NCBI RefSeq assembly: GCF_001956045.1
Contig: NZ_MRTH01000011.1
Location: forward strand, 186,001-250,000
DNA length: 64,000 nt
From: Paenibacillus sp. FSL H7-0331
GTDB taxonomy: Bacteria; Bacillota; Bacilli; Paenibacillales; NBRC-103111
Direction: 5' to 3'
In this document: positions 34,325 through 43,202 of the stretch, in pieces
How the letters are laid out: each line of letters starts with the position of its first letter
Numbering within the stretch: position 1 is the first letter of the stretch
Position numbers and translations under genes: made by a program
Notes under the pieces: model-generated
Told to the model about the DNA's origin: nothing
What the model saw: the letters and a program-made list of their open reading frames with translations, nothing else
Databases searched by the model: none

Positions 34325-34389
34325 TGAATTGAATCTACAGCCAAAAGTGAGTATTTATTAAGTTTTATTATCGAGAAGGAGATTAGATT

Positions 34390-35178
34390 GTGAAAACAAG
34401 TTGGCGATTGCAAATTGTATGCTTTACAGTTCTCAGTATGTTGATGTTGTTTAGTCTGCCTAAAGCGGAGGCTGCATTGGCGGATGGTACGTACACGTTA
34501 AATTACACGGTAACCAAAGCGGAAAATGATTCCGCATCGATGGCAAATGATTATTTCGAAAAGCCTGCAACTGTATTTGTGAAAAATGGCCAGATCGAAA
34601 TGCAGCTTACTATCAATCACAGCAAATGGGTGACTCAGTTTAAGGTGCAGAACAATACGAGCTTTACAGATGCGAAAATCATTAGTAGTGACAGTGCTGA
34701 AGACAAGAGAGTCACCCGTTTTCAAGTTGCCGATTTGTCCAAGCCGATTATTTCAAAAATTCATGTGACTGTTGAATCCATCGATTATGACCATGATTAT
34801 ACGATTCGTTTTTTGGTGGACGAAAAAAGCATTAAAAGTGTAGCAGCGGACAGTTCAGCAGCCCCCAAGGCGGAAGCTCCGGCCACTTCGGCCTCAACAG
34901 CATCTCCCCAAAGCAATCCTGCAGCAGCTGTGCCCAGCGTAAGCACTACTGCTCCATCCAAGGTAGTGACTCCGGCACCAAAGTCACCAGTGGTCCAGGC
35001 TTCGTCGAAGGACTCGTCCAATAAAACTGCAGAAGCTGGTGACTCCACAGGCTCGCGTAGTCAAATAACAAATCCCCAGACTGGAGATACGGCTCCGGTT
35101 GTTTTACTGACTGTTCTGCTGTTATTGTCAGGTTTATACCTAGGGTATACAGTAAAAACAAGAAGATCCGGCAGGTAA
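34390..35178 (+). CDS. isdC: IsdC-like NEAT protein anchored by sortase B
   Basis: 262 residues. Signal peptide to about residue 29 (PKAEA-A). One NEAT heme-binding domain (about 30-147) with the ligand-lip motif S50-x4-Y55 (SMANDY) and the beta-8 pair Y133/Y137 (YDHDY), the standard heme-binding set. Then a Ser/Ala/Pro-rich wall-spanning linker. The C-terminal sorting signal has NPQTGD at 228-233, a hydrophobic helix and an RRSGR tail. The NPQTx motif is the sortase B type (S. aureus IsdC NPQTN; Bacillus NPKTG), and srtB is encoded at 43981. It passes heme through the wall to the lipoprotein IsdE. GTG start at 34390 with AAGGAG. Confidence 0.93.
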   Translation: MKTSWRLQIVCFTVLSMLMLFSLPKAEAALADGTYTLNYTVTKAENDSASMANDYFEKPATVFVKNGQIEMQLTINHSKWVTQFKVQNNTSFTDAKIISSDSAEDKRVTRFQVADLSKPIISKIHVTVESIDYDHDYTIRFLVDEKSIKSVAADSSAAPKAEAPATSASTASPQSNPAAAVPSVSTTAPSKVVTPAPKSPVVQASSKDSSNKTAEAGDSTGSRSQITNPQTGDTAPVVLLTVLLLLSGLYLGYTVKTRRSGR

Positions 35179-35327
35179 ATCAATAAAAAATTAATGATTG
35201 ACATAATATTTTATTTATGTATAAAATTGGATTGTTGGTGGACGCTGTACACGTTATCGACGAAATGAGTAAAAGAGGTGCCTGCTTATAACGCGGTAAT
35301 CAAGTACCTCAGTCGCAGAAGTTTTTT

Positions 35328-35360
35328 TTTACATCATTGTTGATAATGATTATCATTATC
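35328..35360 (+). promoter_or_regulatory. Fur-controlled promoter before the mini-NEAT gene
   Basis: TTTACA at 35328-35333, 17 bp spacer, TATCAT at 35351-35356. A perfect 19/19 Fur box, GATAATGATTATCATTATC, lies at 35342-35360. It sits in the 332-base gap 35179-35510. The rest of the gap holds an AT-rich imperfect hairpin just after isdC and a ten-T tract that partly overlaps the -35. Confidence 0.93.
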
Positions 35361-35510
35361 TTTAAACTTACTTTTCTGTGGCATCCATAATTGCATTCAG
35401 GAAAGGGGGATCGAAGAGGGAAATTCATTTGAAAGCAAGAATAACAGTTGCCGTCGTACATTCGTAGCAAATTAAAAACTAAACCAAATTATCTAAGGGA
35501 GTGTTTACTA

Positions 35511-35897
35511 ATGATGAGATCCATGAAAAAATCCGTTGTATCGATGCTAGCTCTGTTCGTACTGGTGTTTGCTCTGGCTGTTCCTGCTTTCGCTGCTGCT
35601 TCCAACTATCAATTTTTGGATTCATCATTAAATCCTTCGTCTCATGCTAATTCGTTCACTTCGGACGCAGTTATTACCGGATCATCAGTTAAAGTCTCCT
35701 ATGACAGCTCTGTTGTTACTGGCTTAAAGGTAGATAGCGGTTCTGGTTATGTAACACTTACTCCTGATACATCAGTATCCGGTGTCATTTCGTTCACGTT
35801 TACTGTTGCTGATTTCACTGAGAATCTGCCTGTGAAGCTTGGAGTTAATGCTGGTCCTCATAGTGGAGATATTGACTTATTTATTCAATGGTTGTAA
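35511..35897 (+). CDS. Small secreted divergent NEAT-like protein (hemophore candidate)
   Basis: 128 residues from ATG 35511. Signal peptide to about residue 28-29 (VPAFA-A), so a mature protein of only about 100 residues with no anchor, SLH domain or transmembrane tail. Reading against the NEAT domain of the upstream isdC gives a plausible match: DAVITGSSVKVSYDSSVVTGLKV with its AtVxVKNGqIeMqL...SKWVTQFKV, and SFTFTVADF...VKLGVNAG with its tRFQVADL...KIHVTV. Heme ligands differ: the lip reads S44-H-A-N-S-F49 rather than SxxxxY, and the beta-8 YxxxY is replaced by a segment with H117 (GPHSGDIDLF). It has its own perfect Fur-box promoter and occupies the isdX1 hemophore position of Bacillus. 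Heme binding is inference. Confidence 0.65.
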   Translation: MMRSMKKSVVSMLALFVLVFALAVPAFAAASNYQFLDSSLNPSSHANSFTSDAVITGSSVKVSYDSSVVTGLKVDSGSGYVTLTPDTSVSGVISFTFTVADFTENLPVKLGVNAGPHSGDIDLFIQWL

Positions 35898-35939
35898 GAC
35901 TAATACGGTAGCTAATCAATAGCTGTAACCATGTAAGGG

Positions 35940-35977
35940 GTAAAGAATGGCTTGCAAGTATTGAAGCCGTTCTTTAC
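35940..35977 (+). terminator. Strong hairpin between the mini-NEAT and giant NEAT genes
   Basis: Fourteen-pair stem GTAAAGAATGGCTT with AAGCCGTTCTTTAC (one G-T pair), ten-base loop, followed by TTATG. It lacks a real T-run, so it may be a partial terminator or an mRNA-stabilising 3' end, giving more mRNA for the small secreted protein than for the giant gene. Confidence 0.55.
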
Positions 35978-36102
35978 TTATGATGTTATCCAGTTACACT
36001 AAGGTACGTTGGAATTTCGATTCATTTTGAAAATTGGATTTTTTCGCGTTTATGCCGGTAAGAGCAAGAGTCATATAGAACGACTTAAGGGGAGTAAATG
36101 AA

Positions 36103-39100
36103 TTGACTAAACTATTTAAGAAAACAATGGCGATGCTGATTGCCTTCGTATTATTGCTGTCTACAATACATATAGGACCTGTATCGGTGGCGAACGCTGC
36201 GACTACAGTTGCAGATGGTGAATACCCGATTTCCTACCGATATATCAAGAACGGTACGTCGGAAACCTCGGCTGCTAACTATTTTATGATCAAAGACACA
36301 GGCAAATTAATTGTAAGTAATGGCAAGGCGAAGCTAGAGCATGAGATTAAGAAGACGGACTACACCACTTTTGCGTACTTTGGTTCGCGTATTGCAGGTA
36401 AGGATAAGGCAGTTATCAAAGAAGAGACGGGTAAAGTACCCGTAGTTACCGGTATGGAAGGCTATCAACCCGTAACAACTAAGCAGGCCAGTGATGTTAA
36501 CAACATCATTGTACAGGTCGATGTTGAGGATATCGGGAAAGTACAGGATATTTTAATGCATATCGATGACAAGGAAAATATTTTTAATCTGAACCCCACG
36601 TATAACTATTGGTATAACGTGGGATTGGAATTGGATATCAGCAAACTGGAGACGACATCTACCGGAGACGTTGTTGACAAGGAAAGCTTGAAGCAATTGA
36701 TTATACAAGCCCAATCGCTTTTTGATGTCGCAGTTACGAAATTGTTTGGATCAACGGAAGGAGGAGCAGGGAACGTTGTATCCGACAACGAATACGAAAA
36801 ATCATTTTTGGCTACTACTCTTAACGGAGCTAATACTTTACTTTATCGCAATATTATAGACTCTACAAATGTTGTAAATGATATCAGTGCTACCACCAAA
36901 AATGTAACCGATGCATATGATGCCCTAAAATTAGCTATTGATAGAGTAAATAATTCGCAATACAAGGCTGTAACAGCGGGTATAATCGTTCTCGACTCGC
37001 TCAGTGCAACAGCTACTCGTTCAGTTTATTCCAATGAATTTAAGCAAACAGTAACCATGATGGAAATGGTGGGAAATAAGGCTGTTCAGACATCTCCTTA
37101 TTTTAAAAGCTATTCTAACATTACTTTTGTAAATCCTGCGAATGAACCATCTGCAAAAATACCAACGCCTCTCGATGCAGGGTTGTTCGGCACTGCATTA
37201 AGCAATATTTATACTGTAAATTTAGTAAATAAAAGTTCTGATGCGCAAAATAGAACTTATCAAGTGTATTCTAGAAGTGGTGCTGCCGATGATACAAAAT
37301 GGCAAGGCTTTACATGGTTGAACTACACAGTTAACAGTGTGACTAAAAATGTCTATATCAGCTACAACGCTGATCAGCTTACGGCTTTAAATGCTTCTAT
37401 CACAGCTGCTAAGCAGTTAAGCAACTCCGCAGTGATAGGCATTGCAATGGGGCAATATCCGGCTAGTGCCAAAACCAAGCTGCAGCAGGCCATCGGTCTT
37501 GCAGAAATTGTTGGAAACAACCTAGCTGCTCAAAGGCCGCAAATCTTAAAATCTACATCAGATCTACAATCTGCAGTCGATGCGTTCAAGACCAGCGCTG
37601 TGCATACAATTTATTTCTCAGCCGTTCATGCAACCAATAACGCCTTTTCGACTGTAGGGAGCTATTTTATGAACCCGGCTACCTTAACAACCGAGGAAGA
37701 CGGCTCTGTCTATGCCATCGTAACGATTAAGGATAGTAAGACGGTACCGGAATTCAAGATTAAGCAAAACGGTGAATTCGTGGAAACGACTCTTGTGAGT
37801 GCGGACGCAGCGAATAATACGAGGATAGTCAAATTCAAGGCAGATAATTTGTCCGCTCTTCTGGACGCTAAGGTGCGTGCAGTAGTACCAGCACAAAATT
37901 ATGATCAAACCCATAGTATTCGTTTGAACTTTAACAATGTGGATAATAGTGCGCTATCGCAAGCTGTAACAGAAGCTTCCACCTTTAATAGAACAGCGTT
38001 AGCAGGTACTGAGCCTGGTAAGTATCCGGCAGTTGCTAAAGATGCTATACAAACAGCCATTGATGCTGCAAGTGCTGAAGCTTCCAACATTACGGGTACA
38101 CAGGCTCAAACGGCAACAGCACTGCTCGCTTTGCAGCAAGCTTTGGCTAAATTCAAATTATCGGTTGTCGCTGCACCCGTTGAATTAGCAGACGGTGACT
38201 ATCCGATTAACTTTACCATTTACAAAAAAGGCACCAATGAAAATTCCGTTATGTATGACTACGTTGATCGATCAAGCGGGAATCTTACAGTAGCTGGTGA
38301 TAAAAGGTATGTTTCATTTGTTTTAAAGCAAAGTGCAGAAATCAAATCGTTTAAGACTGAGAATGCTGGCGTTTTGACGGAAACGGAAATCGTGAGTATT
38401 GATCCTGTTAACAACACCCGTTTGATTAAATTCGAAGTCAATAAAGACTTGACTAAGAGATTAAACGGCTGGGTTAAAATTTATTGGCAGGTGAATCCAA
38501 CCTTTTTGTATGACAATGAGTATGATGTTGAGCTTGGGTTTAGCGATGCATTACCAGCAAGCGCACTGAATTCCCTGATTGCCAGCGTCCAGTCAGCACA
38601 TGACGCAGCCATCGAGGGAAGTGCGGGTGGTCAATACCCGGCAGGCTCCAAAAGTACGCTGCTGGCAGCGATTCAACAAGCAAAGGATGTAGCTGCCAAT
38701 TTGACGGCAACGCAGCAGCAGCTGAATGATGCCAAAACTGCTCTGCAAAGTGCATTCGAACAGTTCCAAGCATTGGTCATTAACGTATCGGGAACTTTGC
38801 CGGATGGGGATTACCAGTTGAGCTATAAGATTTATAAAAAAGGGACCGATGAGGCTTCCGTTATGTACGACTATGTAGACAAGACCAGCGGTAAGCTGAC
38901 GGTTCAAGGCGGTAAAGCAATCGCGTCGTTCGAACTGAAGCAAAGCGCTGAAATTACCAGCTTCAAAACGAAACAGAATGGAGCACTAACTGAAGTGGTA
39001 GTGGTGAGCAGTGATGCAACGAAAAATACAAGAGTGGTACAATTCGAAGTGGCTGATTTGACAAAGCGGTTGGACGGCTGGGTCAAAATCTACTGGCAAG

Positions 39101-41166
39101 TAACACCGAGCTTCCTCTATGATCATGAATACGATGTGGAAATCGGGATCACGGGCATTACAATTGATTTGACGAAGCCAGTTAAGGACGGTCAATACAG
39201 CTTCGGATTCTCAGCTACTTCCGATAATCCTGGGGCGGCCCCGATAGGCAATTATGTGGAAAATGCGGGCAGCCTGAAAGTACAGAATGGTAAGAAAACA
39301 GCGACCTTTAAATTAAAAAGCGGTGTAACCGCCAAGAAAATTACGCAATACAACTCTGACGGAACCTTTAAGAAAGAGATTACACCGCAGTATGCAGCCA
39401 AACAGTCAGGTATAGTGAAAGTGTTGGCGAATGATACTACGACCAGCTTACAGCTGGAAGTCGATGATTTGACTGCTATATATGCTCTTGCACTGGCGGC
39501 TGCTGACGGAACAGAAACAACCTATAAGCTGCAGTTCAGCACTGTTTCTCCGGTAAGCGCGACTACACCGGATCCGGTTAATCCAGGTACAGGTGGTGTC
39601 GGTACCGGAGGAACGGGCGGCACAGGTGGTACCGGAGGTGGCGGCGGTGGTGTCGTGTCCAATCCGGTCCTTGACGGTAAATATACGGTAAACTATAAGA
39701 TTTTAAAATATGAAACCGACCAACGTTCAGTGATGCAGGATTACGTAATCACACCAGGACTTTTGACCGTTCAGGGCGGCAAACAATATTTTTCATTCAC
39801 GCTCAAGCAGAGCAAGGAGATTACCTCGTTTAAGACGGATAGCGGTGGTTCATTGACTGATGCTACTGTGATCAGCAGGGATGATGTCAACAATACCCGA
39901 GTTGTACAGTTCGAAGTGAAGGATTTGTCATCGAAGCTCAAAGGCTGGGTAAAAATCGACTGGGCGGAAATGAACTATTTTCACGAGTACGATGTAGATA
40001 TTGCTTTTGATAAATCAAGCATGACGAAGGTCAGTGCAGATACAGTGCTTGGTGGCGGAGCGGGTGCGGCTGTCGCATCGCTCAAAGACGGTGAATATGA
40101 TCTGGATTACAAAATGCTGCAGTACAAGAACAGCCTTGAATCCAAATATAGCAATGTAGTCGCGTATCCTGCCAAGCTCGTAGTCAAGGGCGACAAGAAA
40201 AGCGTGAAACTGACGATAACCAAGCATAAGCTGGTGGACGATTTCAAGGTAGAGGAAGATCAAGCTGTTGCTAACAAATCCGGTACCGAAACTACGATGC
40301 AAAAGGTACTTCAAGCGGCAGCAGTATTAAGCAAGGACGAATCGGCGGACTCACGCGTTGTCAGCTTTGAACCTAAGGACTTGACTGCGCCTATCCATGC
40401 TCAGCTTAGTCTCATTGTGCCTCATACAGAAGAAGAGCTGCAGAAGCACCAGGACGAGGTGGATAAAGCTCAAAAAGCGGAAGAGGGCTATATTCCGACA
40501 CTAAAGAAAAAGGTTGAATTGGAAGATATCGATCTTGTGTTCGATATCGAGGCGCTTGGCAACAAGGTAAGTGCACAACCGGATCAAGCTGCAACTAACC
40601 CGAACGGTGGTACACTGCCAGCTTCTGGTTCCAGCTTTGGTGATCTTCAGAATCATTGGGCCAAGGCGTCCGTAGAGCGTGCCATATCACTTGGCATCGT
40701 CAACGGGTACGAGGATGGAAGCTTCCGTCCTAATGGTGAGATCAGTCGTGCCGAGTTTACTGTCATGATGGGTCGTGCACTTAAGCTGGAGGGCGGCGGT
40801 ACAGAGCTCAACTTCGCTGATAACAATAACATCCCAGTATGGGCGAAGCCTTATTTGGAACAAGCGGTTGGAGCTGGAATTATTAGCAGCTATGAGGACC
40901 GTACATTCCGTGCTGATCGCAAAATTACACGCTCGGAAATCGCAGTCATGGTTGCACGTGCATTAAAGCTCCCACTTGATACCAATGAAGCACCAACATT
41001 TGCAGATGTAAGGCAAATTCCGGACTGGGCTTCTGCCCCGGTTGCGGCTGCAGCCAAGAAAGGAATCATTAACGGCAGGGATAACAACATTTTCGCTCCG
41101 CAGGATCAAGCGACAAGAGCGGAAGCTGTCACACTGATTCTGGCGATGTTGGATCACGCCAAGTAA
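36103..41166 (+). CDS. Giant S-layer-anchored protein with about seven NEAT domains
   Basis: 1,687 residues. Signal peptide to about 34 (VANAA-T). NEAT-type domains at about 35-180, 500-612, 692-812, 900-1017, 1026-1147, 1190-1306 and 1326-1486, separated by helical FIVAR-like spacers (e.g. 425-495, 615-690, 815-895) and a Gly/Thr-rich linker at 1163-1186. Three SLH domains (about 1513-1687; HWAKASVERAISLGIVNGYEDGSF) bind secondary cell-wall polymer. Heme-ligand pairs: NEAT1 T55/Y60 and Y167/Y171; NEAT2 S516/Y521 and Y600/H604; NEAT3 S715/Y720 and Y803/Y807; NEAT4 S919/Y924 and Y1006/Y1010; NEAT6 S1209/Y1214 and Y1292/Y1296. NEAT5 and NEAT7 lack the tyrosine pair. It probably captures and relays heme at the cell surface. 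TTG start after AAGGGGAG. Confidence 0.9.
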   Translation: MTKLFKKTMAMLIAFVLLLSTIHIGPVSVANAATTVADGEYPISYRYIKNGTSETSAANYFMIKDTGKLIVSNGKAKLEHEIKKTDYTTFAYFGSRIAGKDKAVIKEETGKVPVVTGMEGYQPVTTKQASDVNNIIVQVDVEDIGKVQDILMHIDDKENIFNLNPTYNYWYNVGLELDISKLETTSTGDVVDKESLKQLIIQAQSLFDVAVTKLFGSTEGGAGNVVSDNEYEKSFLATTLNGANTLLYRNIIDSTNVVNDISATTKNVTDAYDALKLAIDRVNNSQYKAVTAGIIVLDSLSATATRSVYSNEFKQTVTMMEMVGNKAVQTSPYFKSYSNITFVNPANEPSAKIPTPLDAGLFGTALSNIYTVNLVNKSSDAQNRTYQVYSRSGAADDTKWQGFTWLNYTVNSVTKNVYISYNADQLTALNASITAAKQLSNSAVIGIAMGQYPASAKTKLQQAIGLAEIVGNNLAAQRPQILKSTSDLQSAVDAFKTSAVHTIYFSAVHATNNAFSTVGSYFMNPATLTTEEDGSVYAIVTIKDSKTVPEFKIKQNGEFVETTLVSADAANNTRIVKFKADNLSALLDAKVRAVVPAQNYDQTHSIRLNFNNVDNSALSQAVTEASTFNRTALAGTEPGKYPAVAKDAIQTAIDAASAEASNITGTQAQTATALLALQQALAKFKLSVVAAPVELADGDYPINFTIYKKGTNENSVMYDYVDRSSGNLTVAGDKRYVSFVLKQSAEIKSFKTENAGVLTETEIVSIDPVNNTRLIKFEVNKDLTKRLNGWVKIYWQVNPTFLYDNEYDVELGFSDALPASALNSLIASVQSAHDAAIEGSAGGQYPAGSKSTLLAAIQQAKDVAANLTATQQQLNDAKTALQSAFEQFQALVINVSGTLPDGDYQLSYKIYKKGTDEASVMYDYVDKTSGKLTVQGGKAIASFELKQSAEITSFKTKQNGALTEVVVVSSDATKNTRVVQFEVADLTKRLDGWVKIYWQVTPSFLYDHEYDVEIGITGITIDLTKPVKDGQYSFGFSATSDNPGAAPIGNYVENAGSLKVQNGKKTATFKLKSGVTAKKITQYNSDGTFKKEITPQYAAKQSGIVKVLANDTTTSLQLEVDDLTAIYALALAAADGTETTYKLQFSTVSPVSATTPDPVNPGTGGVGTGGTGGTGGTGGGGGGVVSNPVLDGKYTVNYKILKYETDQRSVMQDYVITPGLLTVQGGKQYFSFTLKQSKEITSFKTDSGGSLTDATVISRDDVNNTRVVQFEVKDLSSKLKGWVKIDWAEMNYFHEYDVDIAFDKSSMTKVSADTVLGGGAGAAVASLKDGEYDLDYKMLQYKNSLESKYSNVVAYPAKLVVKGDKKSVKLTITKHKLVDDFKVEEDQAVANKSGTETTMQKVLQAAAVLSKDESADSRVVSFEPKDLTAPIHAQLSLIVPHTEEELQKHQDEVDKAQKAEEGYIPTLKKKVELEDIDLVFDIEALGNKVSAQPDQAATNPNGGTLPASGSSFGDLQNHWAKASVERAISLGIVNGYEDGSFRPNGEISRAEFTVMMGRALKLEGGGTELNFADNNNIPVWAKPYLEQAVGAGIISSYEDRTFRADRKITRSEIAVMVARALKLPLDTNEAPTFADVRQIPDWASAPVAAAAKKGIINGRDNNIFAPQDQATRAEAVTLILAMLDHAK

Positions 41167-41199
41167 GTCATAGAAGTTGAAAAGCGAATAGCAAGTAAA

Positions 41200-41227
41200 C
41201 GGGGATACCGGAAATCCGGTGTCCTCG
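41200..41227 (+). terminator. Hairpin between the giant NEAT gene and isdE
   Basis: Twelve-pair stem CGGGGATACCGG with CCGGTGTCCTCG (two G-T pairs), AAAT loop, followed by TGAATTTTA. Probably attenuates or stabilises rather than fully terminates, because isdE has no obvious promoter of its own. Confidence 0.5.
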
Positions 41228-41290
41228 TGAATTTTAAACTGTAGGCGGGTCGATGACCGTTCTGCAGCGGTAAAGGAGACAAGAACTGGA

Positions 41291-42178
41291 ATGCGTACAA
41301 GAATAAGCGCAGCATTAATCGCTCTTGTATTGTTAATAACCGCAGGCTGTTCCACAAATGATGTTGTATCGGAAGCAGTGTCCCCTGATGCCAAGAGTTC
41401 ATCAGCACCATATCGCGTTATTGCGACAACCGTGGCGGCAACAGAAATGATGGATGCGCTCGGCGTTGATCTGGTGGGCATACCCAAGAGCTACAAAAGC
41501 TTGCCGAAACGGTATGAAGGTGTAACACAGGTAGGCAATCCGATGAGTCCCAATATGGAAGTCGTCAAATCGCTTGATCCTACAGACGTGCTGTCGGTCA
41601 CGACACTCGAGTATGATTTGGCGCCTGTGTTTAAAAATGCCGGTGTCGGAGCGAACTTTATGGATTTGACCAGCGTTGACAAAATGAACAGTGCAATTCA
41701 GGCGCTTGGAAATAAATATGATCGCAAGGCGCAAGCTGACGCGATAATAGCGAAGTTTAATGACAAGCTTGCTGCCATTAGGAAACAAACTGAGGGTAAA
41801 AAGCAGCCTTCCGTCCTCATATTGCTGGGTGTTCCAGGCAGCTACCTGGTTGCTACGGAAAATTCTTATATCGGGGATCTTGTCAAGCTTTCAGGAGGCA
41901 AAAATATTGTTCAGGGTGAGAAGGTGGAGTATCTTGCTTCGAACACGGAATATTTGCAGAAGGCCAACCCCGATGTCATTCTACGTGCTGCTCACGGGCT
42001 GCCCGATGAAGTGGTCATCATGTTTGACAAGGAATTTAAGAAAAATGATATCTGGAAACATTTTGCAGCTGTACAGACGAACAGGGTGTACGATTTACCT
42101 GAGGAATTATTTGGTACTACCGGTAATTTAGCTGCTGTCCAGGCACTGGACGCCTTGATGCCGATGCTGTACCCATGA
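41291..42178 (+). CDS. isdE: Heme-binding lipoprotein IsdE
   Basis: 295 residues with a lipoprotein signal (lipobox ITAGC, Cys20). Class III binding-protein fold. It carries the IsdE heme ligands: M85 in VGNPMSPNMEVVKSL and H235 in LRAAHGLPDEV, corresponding to Met78 and His229 of S. aureus IsdE. The long middle helix and LLGVPGSYLVATENSYIGDLV block are typical. It receives heme from the wall NEAT proteins and delivers it to the permease encoded 40 bases downstream. Part of the Fur-controlled + strand operon. Confidence 0.92.
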   Translation: MRTRISAALIALVLLITAGCSTNDVVSEAVSPDAKSSSAPYRVIATTVAATEMMDALGVDLVGIPKSYKSLPKRYEGVTQVGNPMSPNMEVVKSLDPTDVLSVTTLEYDLAPVFKNAGVGANFMDLTSVDKMNSAIQALGNKYDRKAQADAIIAKFNDKLAAIRKQTEGKKQPSVLILLGVPGSYLVATENSYIGDLVKLSGGKNIVQGEKVEYLASNTEYLQKANPDVILRAAHGLPDEVVIMFDKEFKKNDIWKHFAAVQTNRVYDLPEELFGTTGNLAAVQALDALMPMLYP

Positions 42179-42218
42179 ATACGAACGTTTACGATTTTGC
42201 CAATAAAGGAAGTTTGAA

Positions 42219-43202
42219 ATGAGCAAAGCATGGTTGAGTATGATTATCGTCATCATTTTACTTGTGGCAGCTGCCCTTATATCAGCAACTACCGGCAGTA
42301 TCAAGGTAGGGAGCATGGAGCTTATACAGGGCTTGTTCAGTGGAACAAATAAAAGTGTACAGATCATTAAAGATTTGCGGCTACCGCGAATTATTATCGC
42401 TGTATTCGTAGGCGCAGCCCTTGCAGTGTCTGGTGTGCTGCTGCAATCAGTTATGCGGAGCCCCTTGGCCGATGCCGGCGTTATCGGGATTTCTTCCGGA
42501 GCGGGTGTTCTGTCGCTGCTGTTTGTAACCCTGTTCCCGCAGTTCTTTTTTTGGCTGCCTTTGGCTGCCTTTATAGGAGGGGCTATCGCCTGTTTTCTTG
42601 TGTATTCCTTGTCCTGGAAATCGGGTTTAACCCCAATTCGAATCATTCTGGTCGGAATTGCGGTCAATGCAACCTTTACGGGTCTGGGGCAGTCGTTCAA
42701 TTACAGAGGCAGCTATGCCGTTACGAGCATTAATCAGGCTACCACATCGGTTTTTGCGATGAAAACATGGGGCGATGTACAAATCATGGTCATCTATGGA
42801 TCAATCGGACTGGTGTTAGCGATGCTGCTGTATTCCTGGTGCAACCTGCTGTCGCTGCAGGATAAATCCGCCCAGAACCTTGGCCTTAATGTAACGAAAG
42901 CACGTCTGCTGATTTCGATCGTAGCGGTGATGCTTGCAGCTGTCGCAACAGCCATTGGCGGTTTAATCGCCTTTGTAGGCTTGTTAATTCCACATATCGC
43001 CAGAATATTGGTAGGCTCTGACCATAAGCTGCTGATTCCTTTTTCGGCTCTGGCTGGTGCACTTCTTATTTTGTCAGCTGATACGCTTGGGCGTACCGCA
43101 TTGGCGCCTTCGGAGGTTCCAGCTTCTATTATTATGACGGTAATCGGTGGACCTTTTTTAATATTTTTACTGAGAAAGAGTGGGCAGACTCATGGACATT
43201 AA
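42219..43202 (+). CDS. isdF: Heme ABC transporter permease IsdF
   Basis: 327 residues, multi-spanning FecCD-type permease: RLPRIIIAVFVGAALAVSGVLLQ, SPLADAGVIGISSGAG, GGLIAFVGLLIPHIAR. It starts with ATG 42219 after AAAGGAAG and overlaps the ATPase gene by 11 bases. Together with IsdE and the ATPase it makes a complete importer, which the staphylococcal isd locus lacks in its entirety (there the ATPase is elsewhere). Confidence 0.92.
   Translation: MSKAWLSMIIVIILLVAAALISATTGSIKVGSMELIQGLFSGTNKSVQIIKDLRLPRIIIAVFVGAALAVSGVLLQSVMRSPLADAGVIGISSGAGVLSLLFVTLFPQFFFWLPLAAFIGGAIACFLVYSLSWKSGLTPIRIILVGIAVNATFTGLGQSFNYRGSYAVTSINQATTSVFAMKTWGDVQIMVIYGSIGLVLAMLLYSWCNLLSLQDKSAQNLGLNVTKARLLISIVAVMLAAVATAIGGLIAFVGLLIPHIARILVGSDHKLLIPFSALAGALLILSADTLGRTALAPSEVPASIIMTVIGGPFLIFLLRKSGQTHGH

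Noticed and set aside
39590..39665. Gly/Thr codon repeats as a phase-variable tract
   Set aside because: The units are imperfect and in multiples of three, consistent with a flexible linker rather than a slipping repeat.
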